A DNA stretch of 46,237 nucleotides from Bacillota bacterium (GCA_023445445.1 JAEXLD010000085.1:1-46237); one strand, 5' to 3'; numbered from the stretch's first letter, positions 1 through 9,004 are shown. Made by a program: numbers and translations. Notes: a model not told the origin generated them from the sequence alone.

Positions 1-560
1 GTTATTCCAACCTCTTTTTGGACTTCTCTTATTGCACTTCTCATCTCAATTCTTAATTTAGCATCTAAGTTTGAAAGAGGCTCATCCATAAGTAATACAC
101 TTGGATGAATTACAATTGCTCTTGCTAAAGCAACTCTTTGTTGTTGTCCTCCAGATAATCTTTCTGGTAATCTATCCTTAAACTGTTCTATTTGAACTAC
201 TTTTAATATATCTGATACCTTCTCTTCCATTTCACTTTTTGAAGGTTTTCTTAATTTTAATCCATATTCTACATTTTGTTTTACAGTTAAGTGAGGGAAT
301 ATAGCATAATTTTGGAAAACCATACCTATATTTCTCTTATGAGCTGGAATATCATTTATAACTTGATCTTCAAAGCTAATTTCTCCACCTTCAATGCTAT
401 TAAATCCTGCTATCATTCTTAAAAATGTCGTTTTACCACATCCAGAAGGTCCAAGTAGAGTGAAAAACTCTCCATTTTCTATATCTAAATTTAAATCAGG
501 AATTACAACATTATCACCATATTTTTTAATTACATTTTTTGCTTTAATTGAAACGCTCAT
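1..560 (-). CDS. ABC importer ATP-binding subunit (Fe3+/phosphonate/polyamine type), partial
   Basis: Cytoplasmic ATPase of an ABC importer. The gene runs off the window at position 1, so only the N-terminal ~186 residues are visible. My translation of the minus strand shows the Walker A segment GPSGCGKTT, a Q-loop region (GMVFQNYAIFPHLTV), the signature LSGGQQQRVALARA, Walker B LLMDEPLSNLD and the start of the D-loop. The LSNLDAKLR wording is typical of the PotA/FbpC/MalK group of importers. The ATG at 558-560 follows a GGAGG-type site. It lies 65 bases downstream of the solute-binding protein gene on the same strand, separated by a strong hairpin, so the two form one importer operon. The permease gene is presumably beyond the left edge. 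The substrate cannot be fixed from this subunit. Confidence 0.9.
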   Translation of the reverse strand, partial: MSVSIKAKNVIKKYGDNVVIPDLNLDIENGEFFTLLGPSGCGKTTFLRMIAGFNSIEGGEISFEDQVINDIPAHKRNIGMVFQNYAIFPHLTVKQNVEYGLKLRKPSKSEMEEKVSDILKVVQIEQFKDRLPERLSGGQQQRVALARAIVIHPSVLLMDEPLSNLDAKLRIEMRSAIREVQKEVGI

Positions 561-581
561 TTTTACTTCCTCCTTTTAGTA

Positions 582-616
582 AAATTAGTCTACAACATTT
601 AGATGTAGACTAATTT
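582..616 (-). promoter_or_regulatory. Intergenic hairpin between binding-protein and ATPase genes
   Basis: Perfect 13-bp arms (582-594 and 604-616) around a 9-base loop, in the gap between the importer genes. There is no U-run of terminator quality, since it is followed by TTACTAAAAGG and the next gene's ribosome site. Such hairpins after binding-protein genes usually protect the upstream mRNA or partly terminate, giving more binding protein than ATPase. That role is inferred. Confidence 0.55.
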
Positions 617-625
617 ATAGTTTAA

Positions 626-1657
626 TTACTTACTAGTGAATATTTCTTTAAATTTGTCTATCCATGCTTGTTTATTTGCTGCTACTACATCTGCATCATC
701 TTCTATTATATTAATATCTTCCATAGCCTTTAATCCTTCTGCTGGTTCTACATCTTTTCTAACTGATCTTCTGCTTAATTCAGAAGCAACCAATGTTTGA
801 GCTTCTTTACTAGTTACGAAATCTATAAATTTCTTAGCATTTTCCATATTTGGTGCGCCTTTAATTATTGCTACTCCATCTGGTTTAGAAATAACGCCTT
901 CCTTCATATAAACAATTTTTACAGGTGCTCCATCTTTAACATATTTTGCTCCACCTTCTTCAAAAGTTAAGCCCACAGTATATTCACCATCAGCAACTCC
1001 CTTGTAAACAGCAGATGAACCTGATAATAATTTACCATCTAAATTCTCAGCTAATTTATCAGTATAATCCCATCCTTTTTCTGGATCTCCATTCCCCATT
1101 GCATAAAGCATATTTACTAAATGTTCAAAGGATGATGATGATTTTGCAGGATCAGCATGTGCTATCTTACCCTTTAATTCTGGATTTAATAAATCTTCAT
1201 AACCTTCTACCTTAATATCTCCAATTAAGTTAGTATTAATCATAAGAACACTTGGAATATCAGAAAATCTTGTTATTGTTCCTTCAACATTTTTGTTTTG
1301 ATCTAGAATATATTCTTCATTGACTGATCTGTATTCTTCAAATAAATCTGTCTTTGGTTGTAATGTTCCTAGGGATCCTCCCCACATTACATCGCCTAAT
1401 GGATTGTCCTTTTCTGATTCAACACGTTTTAATAATTCTCCAGTTCCTGCTGCAACAACATCTACTTGTATACCAGTTTCATCTTCAAACTCTGCAACTA
1501 TTGGATCTATAAATTCTAATGGATGAGGACAATAAACAACTAAATTCTTAGAACCAGTATCCTCTCCTTTTGACCCTGCTGATTCAGTCTTTTGGCCGCA
1601 TGAAACCATTCCAACCATCATTGAAGCACAAATTAGTGTAGCTAAAACTTTTTTCAT
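626..1657 (-). CDS. ABC importer solute-binding lipoprotein (Fe3+/2-aminoethylphosphonate family)
   Basis: Extracellular lipid-anchored receptor of the importer. The N-terminus MKKVLATLICASMMVGMVSCG is a lipoprotein signal peptide ending in the lipobox MVSC. The mature part begins with a Ser/Gly/Glu-rich linker, then NLVVYCPHPLEFIDPIVAEFEDETG, the usual opening of periplasmic iron(III) or phosphonate binding proteins (type 2 fold). About 343 residues is normal for the family. An in-frame TTG at 1661-1663 would extend it, but it sits directly on the GGGGGAA ribosome site; the ATG at 1655-1657 has proper spacing, so I start there. The ligand is inferred only at family level: Fe(III) or an organophosphonate. 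Confidence 0.85.
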   Translation of the reverse strand: MKKVLATLICASMMVGMVSCGQKTESAGSKGEDTGSKNLVVYCPHPLEFIDPIVAEFEDETGIQVDVVAAGTGELLKRVESEKDNPLGDVMWGGSLGTLQPKTDLFEEYRSVNEEYILDQNKNVEGTITRFSDIPSVLMINTNLIGDIKVEGYEDLLNPELKGKIAHADPAKSSSSFEHLVNMLYAMGNGDPEKGWDYTDKLAENLDGKLLSGSSAVYKGVADGEYTVGLTFEEGGAKYVKDGAPVKIVYMKEGVISKPDGVAIIKGAPNMENAKKFIDFVTSKEAQTLVASELSRRSVRKDVEPAEGLKAMEDINIIEDDADVVAANKQAWIDKFKEIFTSK

Positions 1658-1853
1658 TAACAATTCCCCCTTGTTTTTTATGTTTTATGTTCTTTTGTAT
1701 CTTTATATTATCAAATGTAAACGTATTAATAAATCCTTTAATCTGCATAAATATCTCAATTTATGAACCAAAATGAAAACAATATCATCAGCATGGTGTA
1801 ATAATCTATATTATGGCATAATCTATATAAAATAAAAATCTATATAAAATAAA

Positions 1854-1872
1854 AGGACTGAATAACAGTCCT
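1854..1872 (-). terminator. Rho-independent terminator after amj
   Basis: AGGACTG (1854-1860) pairs with CAGTCCT (1866-1872) around a 5-base loop. On the minus strand it is followed by TTTTATTTTA. It lies 58 bases past the amj stop. A tandem copy of an ATCTATATAAAAT-like stretch lies just to its left. The rest of the gap up to 1657 shows no other gene. Confidence 0.6.
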
Positions 1873-1929
1873 AACTTAAAAATTTATAATCCAATATAAA
1901 ATTATTAAAATTACTATATAATTTTATAT

Positions 1930-2721
1930 CTATATATAATTTGCAACAAAAGCTATTAGATATGATGCAGGAATAAATAATATTAATGCCGCAAATGTAC
2001 CAACAATCTTACTAAAAACCATTCCAATTACACATCCTCTAAAATCTTCCTCACTACACTTTCCTTCAATTACATCATCAGTCATTATAGATAAATGTGG
2101 GTCTATAAATATTGAAGTTAGTATAGTTGCTGTACCATTAATAATAGGTGATAATGATAAACAAGTTGCTCTAAGTTCAGGCATTATACTTCCAGCATAT
2201 ATTGGAGCAAAAGCTCCAGCAGTAATAATAGCTACTGATATAAAATTATAAACTAAAACCCTTTTGGGAAGATTTTTAAAATTAATACTTGTTATACTTT
2301 CCCTTACTGGAATAGCTATACTGTCCTTCATATATTTAATACCAGTCTTTGAAAAACTATGAAGAATTAATTTAGGCATAGATTTTTCAATTGAAAAATG
2401 ATGCACAGCCTTACTAAAGATCTTTTGAAAGGTTGGAATTAAAAAAGCCCCTACTATAGATGCTATTCCAGATACTATTATTATATAATTAAATATCCTT
2501 ATTAAATCATTGCTACTAGTATTACCTTCAACAAATTTTGTTAATAATGGACTTTGAAAAGTAACTGCTGTTCTAGATACTAGCATAAGAATATTAAATA
2601 CAGCAAATGTAACAGCTATTTTCCCAGTTCTAACTCCTACTAATCTTGTAGAATATGCTAATGTTCCAATTAACGAAATTATAAAATTTAATATCAATAC
2701 AATTATTATTTGAGTATCCAT
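1930..2721 (-). CDS. amj: Lipid II flippase Amj family protein (DUF2837)
   Basis: Polytopic membrane protein that moves lipid II across the cytoplasmic membrane for peptidoglycan synthesis, the alternative to MurJ first described in Bacillus subtilis (YdaH). At 263 residues it matches the usual length. Family wording seen here includes LAYSTRLVGVRTGKIA, FNILMLVSRTA, a central NLPKRVLVYNF, PIYAGSIMPELRATCLSLSPIINGTATI, IFIDPHLSIMTDDV and a C-terminal FIPASYLIAFV. Six or more hydrophobic segments alternate along it. A seven-codon upstream extension is open, but AGGAG sits 5 bases before the ATG at 2719-2721, which fixes the start. It is a single gene with its own terminator, next to signal peptidase and lipoprotein genes, fitting an envelope role. 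Whether a MurJ exists elsewhere in the genome cannot be seen. Confidence 0.88.
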   Translation of the reverse strand: MDTQIIIVLILNFIISLIGTLAYSTRLVGVRTGKIAVTFAVFNILMLVSRTAVTFQSPLLTKFVEGNTSSNDLIRIFNYIIIVSGIASIVGAFLIPTFQKIFSKAVHHFSIEKSMPKLILHSFSKTGIKYMKDSIAIPVRESITSINFKNLPKRVLVYNFISVAIITAGAFAPIYAGSIMPELRATCLSLSPIINGTATILTSIFIDPHLSIMTDDVIEGKCSEEDFRGCVIGMVFSKIVGTFAALILFIPASYLIAFVANYI

Positions 2722-2885
2722 ATAAACTCCTTCATAATCCACTTAAATATAGGTACATAACAACCTACACTCCTATAAATCTTAATATACTATATTTTAC
2801 ATATAAATAATGTATTAATAATAATTATATCCAACTAAATATACTACTTAAATACATGCTTTAAATCTTAATATATTTGCAATAA

Positions 2886-3434
2886 TTACCTATTATTTAT
2901 AGTAAATAAGTACATTGCATTATAATTTTCTTCACTTTTCAAAATAGATTCAATATCATCATTAGTTAATGCATTATCATTAACTAAATAATATATATCT
3001 TCATTATTATTTTTATAACTCTTAAAATAAAGATATTCGAACATATAATAATCTCCAACTCCAAATTTATCTCTTGTAGTATCTATTGCTCCATAATAAC
3101 TTTCCCCATCATATTTTAACTTAGTTAGTATTGGATCCCCTTCAATAGTATATTGGACTATTATTATCTCAGACGAAACTCCTTTACTAGAATCTTCTAT
3201 AAATCTATTAAGTATATTTATATCTAAATTCCTATTATCGTAAGAGAAAATAAAGTGTCCTTTATTTATTCCTTCTTCTAAATCATAATCCTTTGGTATT
3301 TTTTTAAGTTCATCCTGTATAATATCAAATTTAGTCTTATTTATTGAAACTTCATTTTTAGTCATTGATGTATTAGTACATCCTACCAATGCAATTATTA
3401 CAACACCTAAAATATAAATTAACATTTTCTTCAT
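2886..3434 (-). CDS. Small secreted lipoprotein of unknown function
   Basis: Codes for 182 residues. The N-terminus MKKMLIYILGVVIIALVGCTNT is a lipoprotein signal with lipobox LVGC, so it should be lipid-anchored on the outer face of the membrane. The mature domain is acidic/neutral and rich in Asn, Asp and Tyr, with alternating beta-type segments (HFIFSYDNRNLDINIL, SEIIIVQYTIEGDPILTKLKYDGESYYGAIDTTRDKFG, DIYYLVNDNAL). The size and pattern resemble small clostridial DUF-type lipoproteins, but I do not recognise a family. An AGGAGG site precedes the ATG. The neighbouring gene upstream on the same strand is signal peptidase I, 63 bases away, so the two may be co-transcribed. Confidence 0.75.
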   Translation of the reverse strand: MKKMLIYILGVVIIALVGCTNTSMTKNEVSINKTKFDIIQDELKKIPKDYDLEEGINKGHFIFSYDNRNLDINILNRFIEDSSKGVSSEIIIVQYTIEGDPILTKLKYDGESYYGAIDTTRDKFGVGDYYMFEYLYFKSYKNNNEDIYYLVNDNALTNDDIESILKSEENYNAMYLFTINNR

Positions 3435-3497
3435 AATAACAACCTCCTTATATTAGTAATACAAAACAAAGAAATATATTGTTGCATTATTTGTAAA

Positions 3498-4097
3498 TTA
3501 TTTTAACACCCCAATTCTCTCCACAGGAAGTATTCTAAAAGTTGCTTTTCCCTCAATTTGATTAATATTTATTAATCCAAAATCTCTACTATCTTGGCTA
3601 GCTTCTCTATTGTCTCCTAATACAAAATATTGATTTTCTCCTACTAATATTGGAAAACTTATGTCTCTACTATAAGTTTCTCCTTTTATATAAGGTTCCT
3701 CAAGCTTTTCTCCATTGATAAATACCTCTCCTGAAGAAATGTCAATTTCATCTCCTTCTATTCCTATTATTCTTTTTACATATCTTGTTCTATTATCATT
3801 AAAATGCTTAAATGAAATAACTTCTTTTAAATACTTATAACTTTCATTTAAAAGATTCCCCTTTTCAGAATCCTTTAAAAATATAATAATATCTCCTCTT
3901 TTAGGCTTAGAAAAATTATAACTTAATTTGTTCACAAAAAGTTTTTCATCATTATATAGGGTGTTCTCCATAGATTTTTGCTGAACTTTTGCCATTGCAA
4001 ATACTTTTGTATTAATTGCTGATACCAAAATTATACATATAATAATAATAATAATTACTATTCCTCTAATTTCTTTAAATATTATCTTACCTTTCAT
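3498..4097 (-). CDS. lepB: Signal peptidase I (S26 family)
   Basis: Membrane-anchored serine protease that removes signal peptides from secreted proteins. One N-terminal transmembrane segment (about residues 12-29, very Ile-rich) is followed by box B QQKSMENTL with nucleophile Ser42, box D RYVKRIIGIEGDEI with general-base Lys108, and box E GDNREASQDSRDFG. All catalytic boxes are intact. Box B has Glu-Asn where SMxPTL is usual. About 199 residues fits the short Gram-positive type. The ORF is open eight codons further upstream, but GGGAGG lies 7 bases before the ATG at 4095-4097. It sits between the lipoprotein gene and the divergent flotillin gene. Clostridia often carry several paralogues. 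Confidence 0.9.
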   Translation of the reverse strand: MKGKIIFKEIRGIVIIIIIICIILVSAINTKVFAMAKVQQKSMENTLYNDEKLFVNKLSYNFSKPKRGDIIIFLKDSEKGNLLNESYKYLKEVISFKHFNDNRTRYVKRIIGIEGDEIDISSGEVFINGEKLEEPYIKGETYSRDISFPILVGENQYFVLGDNREASQDSRDFGLININQIEGKATFRILPVERIGVLK

Positions 4098-4162
4098 ATA
4101 AATTCCTCCCTTATTTAACAATAATTATACCATATAATATAAACATTAAATTTTCCTCTTTT

Positions 4163-4191
4163 TTTACTTTTAATGTAATTTATGTTAAAAT
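4163..4191 (+). promoter_or_regulatory. Sigma-A-type promoter of the flotillin gene
   Basis: TTTACT (4163-4168), exactly 17 bases, then TAAAAT (4186-4191) preceded by TG two bases upstream (extended -10). It lies 38 bases before the flotillin ATG, in the divergent gap with lepB. Confidence 0.6.
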
Positions 4192-4228
4192 ATTAATTGT
4201 AATAATAAATAAATGGAGGAAAATAATA

Positions 4229-5683
4229 ATGGACACAATGCTTGAAAAACTACTTAGTGCACTACCTATTATATTTATAGTAGTTGTAGTGTTAATTTTA
4301 TTCTTATCATTTTGGAGAAGAGTTCCAACTGATAAAGCTATGGTAATTACAGGATTAAGAAAAAGAGTCTTATCTGGTCGTGGAGGCCTAATGATTCCTA
4401 TTCTAGAAACCTCTTCTACAATTTCTTTAGAAAATATCTCTATGACAACAGATGTAAATGAAGCACCAGCAAAACAAGGTATATTTGTAAATATAGTTGG
4501 TACTGCTGTTATTAAAGTTAAAAATGATACTGAAAATGTATTAAAAGCTGTCGAGCAATTTTCTAATGGTGGAGAAAAAAATACTGTTAATGTAATTAGA
4601 ACTATAGTTGAACAAATACTAGAAGGTAAATTAAGAGGTATTGTATCTACATTAACAGTAGAACAAATTAATGAAGATAGAGCTTCTTTTGAACAAAGAA
4701 TAGAGGATGACATAAGAAATGAACTTGAATCTATGGGATTAGTATTAATTTCATATACTATTTTAAAAATCAGCACACAAGGTGGTTATTTAGAAAATAG
4801 AGCTAAACCTCAAATAGCAGCAGCAAAATCTGAAGCTGATATTGCAGAAGCTGAAAGAAAAAGAGATACTGAAATTAAAACTGCTTCAGCAACTAGAGAA
4901 GGTCAAAAAGCAAAACTTGAATCTGAAACTGAAATTGCTCAAAGTGAAAGGGATAAAAAATTAAAGTTAGAATCCTTTAGAGCAGAACAAGATAAAGCAA
5001 AGGCTAATGCAGACGTTGCATATAAATTACAAGAGGCTGAAAATAACGCATTATTAGCTGAACAACAAGCAGCCCTTGCTGAAAAAGAAGCCGTTGTTGT
5101 AGAAAAGAAATTAATTTCAGAAATAAAAAAACCAGCAGATGCTAAAAAATATGAGGTGGAAGTTGCAGCTGAAGCTAGTAAAATTGAAGCAATTAAAAAG
5201 GCTGAAGCTGAAGCAGAAACAATAAAAGTTAAGGCAATTGCAGAAGCAGAGGCCAAGAAAATACAAGCTGAAGCAGATGCAGCTGCTATTAAAGCCCGTG
5301 GTCTTGCTGAAGCTGAAGCTATTAAAGCTCGTGGTCTTGCTGAAGCTGAAGCTAAAGATAAATTAGCAGAGGCTATGGCTAAATATGGAGAAGCTGCAAT
5401 TGTAGAAATGATTGTAAATAGATTACCAGATGTAATGAAGGAAATAGCAAGTCCATTAGACCAAATAGATAAATTAACAGTTATCGATAATGGTGGAAAC
5501 CAAGGTGCTTCAAAGGTTTCAAAGATAGTAACTGATGTAGCTGCCAATGGTTTTGAAGTTCTTAAAGATTTAACAGGAGTTGATTTATCTAAAGTAATAA
5601 ATGACTTTGTAAACAAAAAGACACCTTCATTAGAACCTAAAACTGAAATAATTAATGCTGAATCAACAAACATTGATAATTAA
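4229..5683 (+). CDS. floT: Flotillin-like SPFH-domain membrane scaffold protein
   Basis: Bacterial flotillin, a membrane-attached scaffold of functional lipid domains. One hydrophobic N-terminal segment (about residues 10-29) is followed by the SPFH/band-7 region (about 30-200, with VPTDKAMVITGLRKRVLSGRGGLMIPI). Then comes a long Ala/Glu/Lys coiled coil (about 195-385) with the EAEA motifs of flotillins, and a C-terminal region (about 385-484) without further motifs. The 484-residue length fits FloT/YuaG-type proteins. The coiled coil contains a near-perfect 33-base tandem duplication (5288-5320 and 5321-5353) encoding IKARGLAEAEA twice. GGAGG precedes the ATG. Its own promoter and terminator make it monocistronic. 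In Bacillus the partner NfeD protein is usually next door; none is seen here. Confidence 0.9.
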   Translation: MDTMLEKLLSALPIIFIVVVVLILFLSFWRRVPTDKAMVITGLRKRVLSGRGGLMIPILETSSTISLENISMTTDVNEAPAKQGIFVNIVGTAVIKVKNDTENVLKAVEQFSNGGEKNTVNVIRTIVEQILEGKLRGIVSTLTVEQINEDRASFEQRIEDDIRNELESMGLVLISYTILKISTQGGYLENRAKPQIAAAKSEADIAEAERKRDTEIKTASATREGQKAKLESETEIAQSERDKKLKLESFRAEQDKAKANADVAYKLQEAENNALLAEQQAALAEKEAVVVEKKLISEIKKPADAKKYEVEVAAEASKIEAIKKAEAEAETIKVKAIAEAEAKKIQAEADAAAIKARGLAEAEAIKARGLAEAEAKDKLAEAMAKYGEAAIVEMIVNRLPDVMKEIASPLDQIDKLTVIDNGGNQGASKVSKIVTDVAANGFEVLKDLTGVDLSKVINDFVNKKTPSLEPKTEIINAESTNIDN

Positions 5684-5690
5684 TAATAAT

Positions 5691-5717
5691 AAAAACTCCC
5701 TTTTTGAGGGAGTTTTT
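5691..5717 (+). terminator. Terminator after flotillin gene (bidirectional)
   Basis: AAAAACTCCC (5691-5700) and GGGAGTTTTT (5708-5717) around a 7-base loop, just after the floT stop and able to work on both strands, so it can also end the ABC operon that converges from the right. The same stem recurs at 10974-11000. Confidence 0.9.
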
Positions 5718-5787
5718 AATTTAAGTAATTTGGAACAAATCACCACCTTAATTATGCATTATCCATTATGCATTATGCATTAATTAA
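5691..5787. repeat. Intergenic repeat, left inverted copy (terminator + conserved core + ATGCATTAT units)
   Basis: Reading left to right: the GGGAGTTTTT terminator arm, then TTAAGTAATTTGGAACAAAT (5720-5739), then TTAATTATGCATTATCC and further ATTATGCATT units up to the last codons of the permease gene. The same order occurs, inverted, at 10898-11000. The core differs by only a few bases between copies, and the right copy has an 11-base extra stretch after the terminator. The repeat end overlaps the stop codon of the gene at 5780. Confidence 0.8.
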
Positions 5788-6925
5788 TGCTTATTTTCTT
5801 TTCTTCCCTTGCTGTCTTATATGCAGCTATTATAAAAAATGCTATTGCAAATAATAAAACTAAGAGCAAATATTTATAGGTTTCATTAAAGCTTGAGCCT
5901 TGTTGAATTGCTGATATAGATTCCATAGCCCATCTAACTGGAGTAAAATATGATATCTTTTCTATTAATGGAGGCATTACTTCAAGTGGAACAAAAGCTC
6001 CACCTACCATAAGAAATAGCATATTGGCAAAGTTAAAAATATTTGATGCCTCTGTCCTATTTCTAGCAAAAGCACTACAGCATAGAGCAAGACTAATTGA
6101 AACTAATCCTACTAATGCAAGAATTATAAACAATTCAATATTTCCTAACCCTGTTTCTACATTAAGAACATTTATACTTATAATTCCTAAAACAACTTGA
6201 ATTAATATAGTTATATATCCGCTTAATATATCTGCTAAATAATATTCTATTGTTCTAACTGGTGCCATAAATATTCTCATATAAATATTTTCATCTTTTT
6301 CCTCGAAAATTCTATATGCTGTCCTCATTCCCCTTATTAACATAAACATAATTAAAAATCCAATATATACTTGACTTGAAAAATAGTCATTATATAAATC
6401 ATTTAAACTTTCTCTATTTATACTAACAGTAGCGTTATTGCTGTAATTATCTATGGATTTATAATATATATCTTCATTTTTATCGCTTGCTAAAGCAATT
6501 TCTCTAATGTTACTCATCTCCATATTAACTAACTCTTTAATTAAATTTCCAATTCCATCATCTTCTACAGCTGTAACCTTAACTTTACTTATATCACCAT
6601 TAATAGTTTTCTTTTCTAAGCCCTGGCTAATTTCTATTACAACGCTAATGCTCTTTTCTGAAAATAAGTTTTTAACATCTTCTTCCTTTACTTCTTTTAC
6701 ATTATATCCTTCTTTATCTTTTAAAGAATCTACAATAAGATTACTAGTTTTACTATTATCCTTATCTATTACTCCTATATTTATATAACCTGAATTTCCT
6801 CCAATTACGTTAAGCATAATATAAAGAATTAATACAGGAGCAAGTAATCCTATTAAGAATCCAAAGGGATTCTTCAATATATCAACTCTTAAATTATTTT
6901 TTATTAATACTAATATATTTCTCAT
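5780..6925 (-). CDS. ABC-2 type exporter permease (last gene of TCS-ABC unit)
   Basis: Integral membrane subunit of an ABC exporter, 381 residues. Architecture: one transmembrane helix near the N-terminus (about 22-42), a large extracytoplasmic domain (about 45-185), then five or so hydrophobic segments (about 188-375), typical of ABC-2 (YhgE/YadH-like) permeases. MGSGAFVP-like wording (LFLMVGGAFVPLEVMPPLIEKISYFTPVRWAMES) marks the conserved C-terminal part of such permeases. It overlaps the preceding permease gene by 32 bases, and AGGAGG lies 9 bases before the ATG, indicating coupled translation. With its partner and the ATPase it likely exports a lipid, drug or peptide; the substrate is not evident. 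Its last codons lie inside the left inverted repeat. Confidence 0.85.
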   Translation of the reverse strand: MRNILVLIKNNLRVDILKNPFGFLIGLLAPVLILYIMLNVIGGNSGYINIGVIDKDNSKTSNLIVDSLKDKEGYNVKEVKEEDVKNLFSEKSISVVIEISQGLEKKTINGDISKVKVTAVEDDGIGNLIKELVNMEMSNIREIALASDKNEDIYYKSIDNYSNNATVSINRESLNDLYNDYFSSQVYIGFLIMFMLIRGMRTAYRIFEEKDENIYMRIFMAPVRTIEYYLADILSGYITILIQVVLGIISINVLNVETGLGNIELFIILALVGLVSISLALCCSAFARNRTEASNIFNFANMLFLMVGGAFVPLEVMPPLIEKISYFTPVRWAMESISAIQQGSSFNETYKYLLLVLLFAIAFFIIAAYKTAREEKKISIN

Positions 6926-8057
6926 TACCCCTGTCCTCCTTTATAGATAATAATTCTATTATTATTATTACTGCAACTAAAGTTATTCCACCAAATAGAA
7001 GCCAATTTTTTAATACACTATTATCTCCAGAATATATATACCTAAATATACTACTATTAAACCATCTTAATGGTGATATTTTAGTTATTATATTAAATAG
7101 TCCTTTTAGTTCTCCATCTATTGCTACATATCCTCCGCCTAAAAAAGTTAGTACTGGAATAATTATATTTTGCAATATTGTTGGAAATACCTTATCATCT
7201 TCAGATAACATAGGTATTATAGTTCCTAATCCATTTACTATAATTAAAAATGGTATAATAGCTAATGGTAATACTAATAGGTTATCTCCATAATTAACAT
7301 CATATATAATACTACTTAAAATATAAGTTATTAAAGAAGTTCCATAGGAAAATAGAAAATACCCTATAAATGATGATAAATAGTATTTTGCTGATGATAT
7401 TCCTGATATCCTTACCCTATCTTTAATTTTATTTCTCTTATCTTGTCTAATAGAAAATAAAGGATAATTAATAAAATAGAAAAGCATAAGACCTATTTCT
7501 GCCACTCCATAATAATCCATAGAACTTGGTGATTGTTCATAAGGTATATTTTCTTCTTCAATAAAATCTTCATTGTTATTAATTATTTCTTCTGCTTTTT
7601 CTGGATTAATACTATAAACTTCTGTTATTGCATTATACTTATCAGAAATGCTTTCTAAAATTTGATAAATAATAGATGATTTTATAGATGAGTTATTATT
7701 AGAATACATCTCTATTGTATTTTCTTTTAAGTGTAATAATATCGATCTGTTTGTTTTAACTTCTGTCTTACCTTCCTCAATATTACTTATTTCTTTTAAT
7801 TTTACCTCTTCTATATCTTTACTTTCCTTAAGGATATCTTTAAATGTTTCAAAGACTTCCTTAGTTTTTGCGCTACCTTCATCAATATAATAAATTGATA
7901 AGTCTTCAATTGCTACTTTATTATTCTCTTTATCAAAAAAAGAAGATAATGTATTACCTATTAGGAATACTAGAAATAAGGGGAAAAATATCATGAATAA
8001 AAGATTTTTTGTATCTCTAACACTATTTAGTATTGTTGCTTTTATAATTGCAATCAT
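6894..8057 (-). CDS. ABC-2 type exporter permease
   Basis: 387 residues, same layout as the neighbouring permease: a transmembrane helix at about 20-40, an extracytoplasmic domain (about 45-185) rich in Glu, Asn and Ser, then a helical bundle with a C-terminal LTFLGGGYVAIDGELKGLFNIITKISPLRWFNSSIF, the equivalent of the GG-x-F/Y-V-P...PLRW element of ABC-2 permeases. The two proteins are probably distant homologues that pair as a heterodimer. GGAGG precedes the ATG; it starts 11 bases after the ATPase stop. The transported molecule is unknown. Confidence 0.85.
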   Translation of the reverse strand: MIAIIKATILNSVRDTKNLLFMIFFPLFLVFLIGNTLSSFFDKENNKVAIEDLSIYYIDEGSAKTKEVFETFKDILKESKDIEEVKLKEISNIEEGKTEVKTNRSILLHLKENTIEMYSNNNSSIKSSIIYQILESISDKYNAITEVYSINPEKAEEIINNNEDFIEEENIPYEQSPSSMDYYGVAEIGLMLFYFINYPLFSIRQDKRNKIKDRVRISGISSAKYYLSSFIGYFLFSYGTSLITYILSSIIYDVNYGDNLLVLPLAIIPFLIIVNGLGTIIPMLSEDDKVFPTILQNIIIPVLTFLGGGYVAIDGELKGLFNIITKISPLRWFNSSIFRYIYSGDNSVLKNWLLFGGITLVAVIIIIELLSIKEDRGNEKYISINKK

Positions 8058-8068
8058 AATTCTTCCTC

Positions 8069-9004
8069 CTAATCTCTTAATTTTTTACCTGTTAATGATA
8101 AGAATACTGTTTCTAAAGTTATTTCTTTAAATCCTAAATCATTTATTTTTAAATCTTCAGTAGATATTTCCTTAATTATCTCACTAATATTATTTACTTC
8201 TTTGGCAGAGGTAATAATAACATTATTATTATCAATAGAAACATCTAAAACTCCCTCTATATTTCTTAATGTTTCAATATTAACCTTATAAATATCATCT
8301 ACTCCCACACTAAATATCTTTTTATCACTAACTATTTCCTTTAATTCTTCTTTAGTACCTTCAACTATAATCTTACCCTTATCGATAATTGCTATTTTAC
8401 TACATAAGCTTTCTGCTTCTTCCATATAGTGAGTAGTGTAGATTATAGTTACTCCTTCTTTATTTAACTTTTTCACTGCTTGCATAATATTATTTCTGGA
8501 TTGTGGGTCTATTCCTACTGTTGGCTCATCCATTATTAATATTTTCGGTCTATGAACTATTGCACAAGCTATATTTAATCTTCTTAGCATACCACCTGAA
8601 AACTTTTCTGCTTTTTTCTTTTTTACATCTAAAAGTCCTGTAAATTCTAAAGCACTATCTATTGCTTCATTTAGTTTTTTTCCCTTTAATCCATATAGTT
8701 CTCCAAAAAACTTAACATTTTCATATGCTGTAAAGTCTCTATAAAGTGCAATATTTTGTGGAACTAATCCTAAATATTTTTTTATACCTTTTAAGTTTTT
8801 TCTTATATCTTCGCCAAAAACCTTAATTTCACCTGAAGTAGGAAATAATAATGAACAAATTAAACTGATAGTTGTACTTTTACCAGCACCATTAGGCCCT
8901 AAAATTCCATATATTTCCCCTTCTTCAATTGATAAATTAATATTATCTACAGCAATAATGTCATCATACTTTTTAACTAAATCTTTAATTTCTATAACTT
9001 TCAT
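8069..9004 (-). CDS. ABC exporter ATP-binding protein (drug/antibiotic exporter type)
   Basis: Energises the two permeases downstream. Walker A GPNGAGKST, Q-loop LVPQNIALYRDFTAYENV, signature FSGGMLRRLNIACAI, Walker B ILIMDEPTVGIDPQSRN and the switch His in IYTTHYMEEAE are all present, followed by the ~80-residue C-terminal domain usual for the DrrA/CcmA (ABC-2) group. At 311 residues it is full length. A GTG at 9008-9010 could add two codons, but it is embedded in the GGAGGGG ribosome site; the ATG at 9002-9004 has correct spacing. A terminator and a symmetric site lie in the gap before it, so this gene and the permeases can be transcribed separately from the kinase/regulator pair. Confidence 0.92.
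   Translation of the reverse strand: MKVIEIKDLVKKYDDIIAVDNINLSIEEGEIYGILGPNGAGKSTTISLICSLLFPTSGEIKVFGEDIRKNLKGIKKYLGLVPQNIALYRDFTAYENVKFFGELYGLKGKKLNEAIDSALEFTGLLDVKKKKAEKFSGGMLRRLNIACAIVHRPKILIMDEPTVGIDPQSRNNIMQAVKKLNKEGVTIIYTTHYMEEAESLCSKIAIIDKGKIIVEGTKEELKEIVSDKKIFSVGVDDIYKVNIETLRNIEGVLDVSIDNNNVIITSAKEVNNISEIIKEISTEDLKINDLGFKEITLETVFLSLTGKKLRD

Noticed and set aside
1661..1663. TTG start for the solute-binding protein
   Set aside because: It overlaps the GGGGGAA ribosome site; the ATG two codons on has correct spacing.
4939..5673. Long minus-strand frame opposite the flotillin gene (Ala/Ser-rich, 244 codons)
   Set aside because: It is the antisense reading of the Ala/Glu repeat coding region; no ribosome site, low complexity, and the sense gene is certain.
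5720..5787. CRISPR or direct-repeat array at the ATTATGCATT units
   Set aside because: Units are short, contiguous and palindromic with no spacers; an intergenic repeat element fits better.
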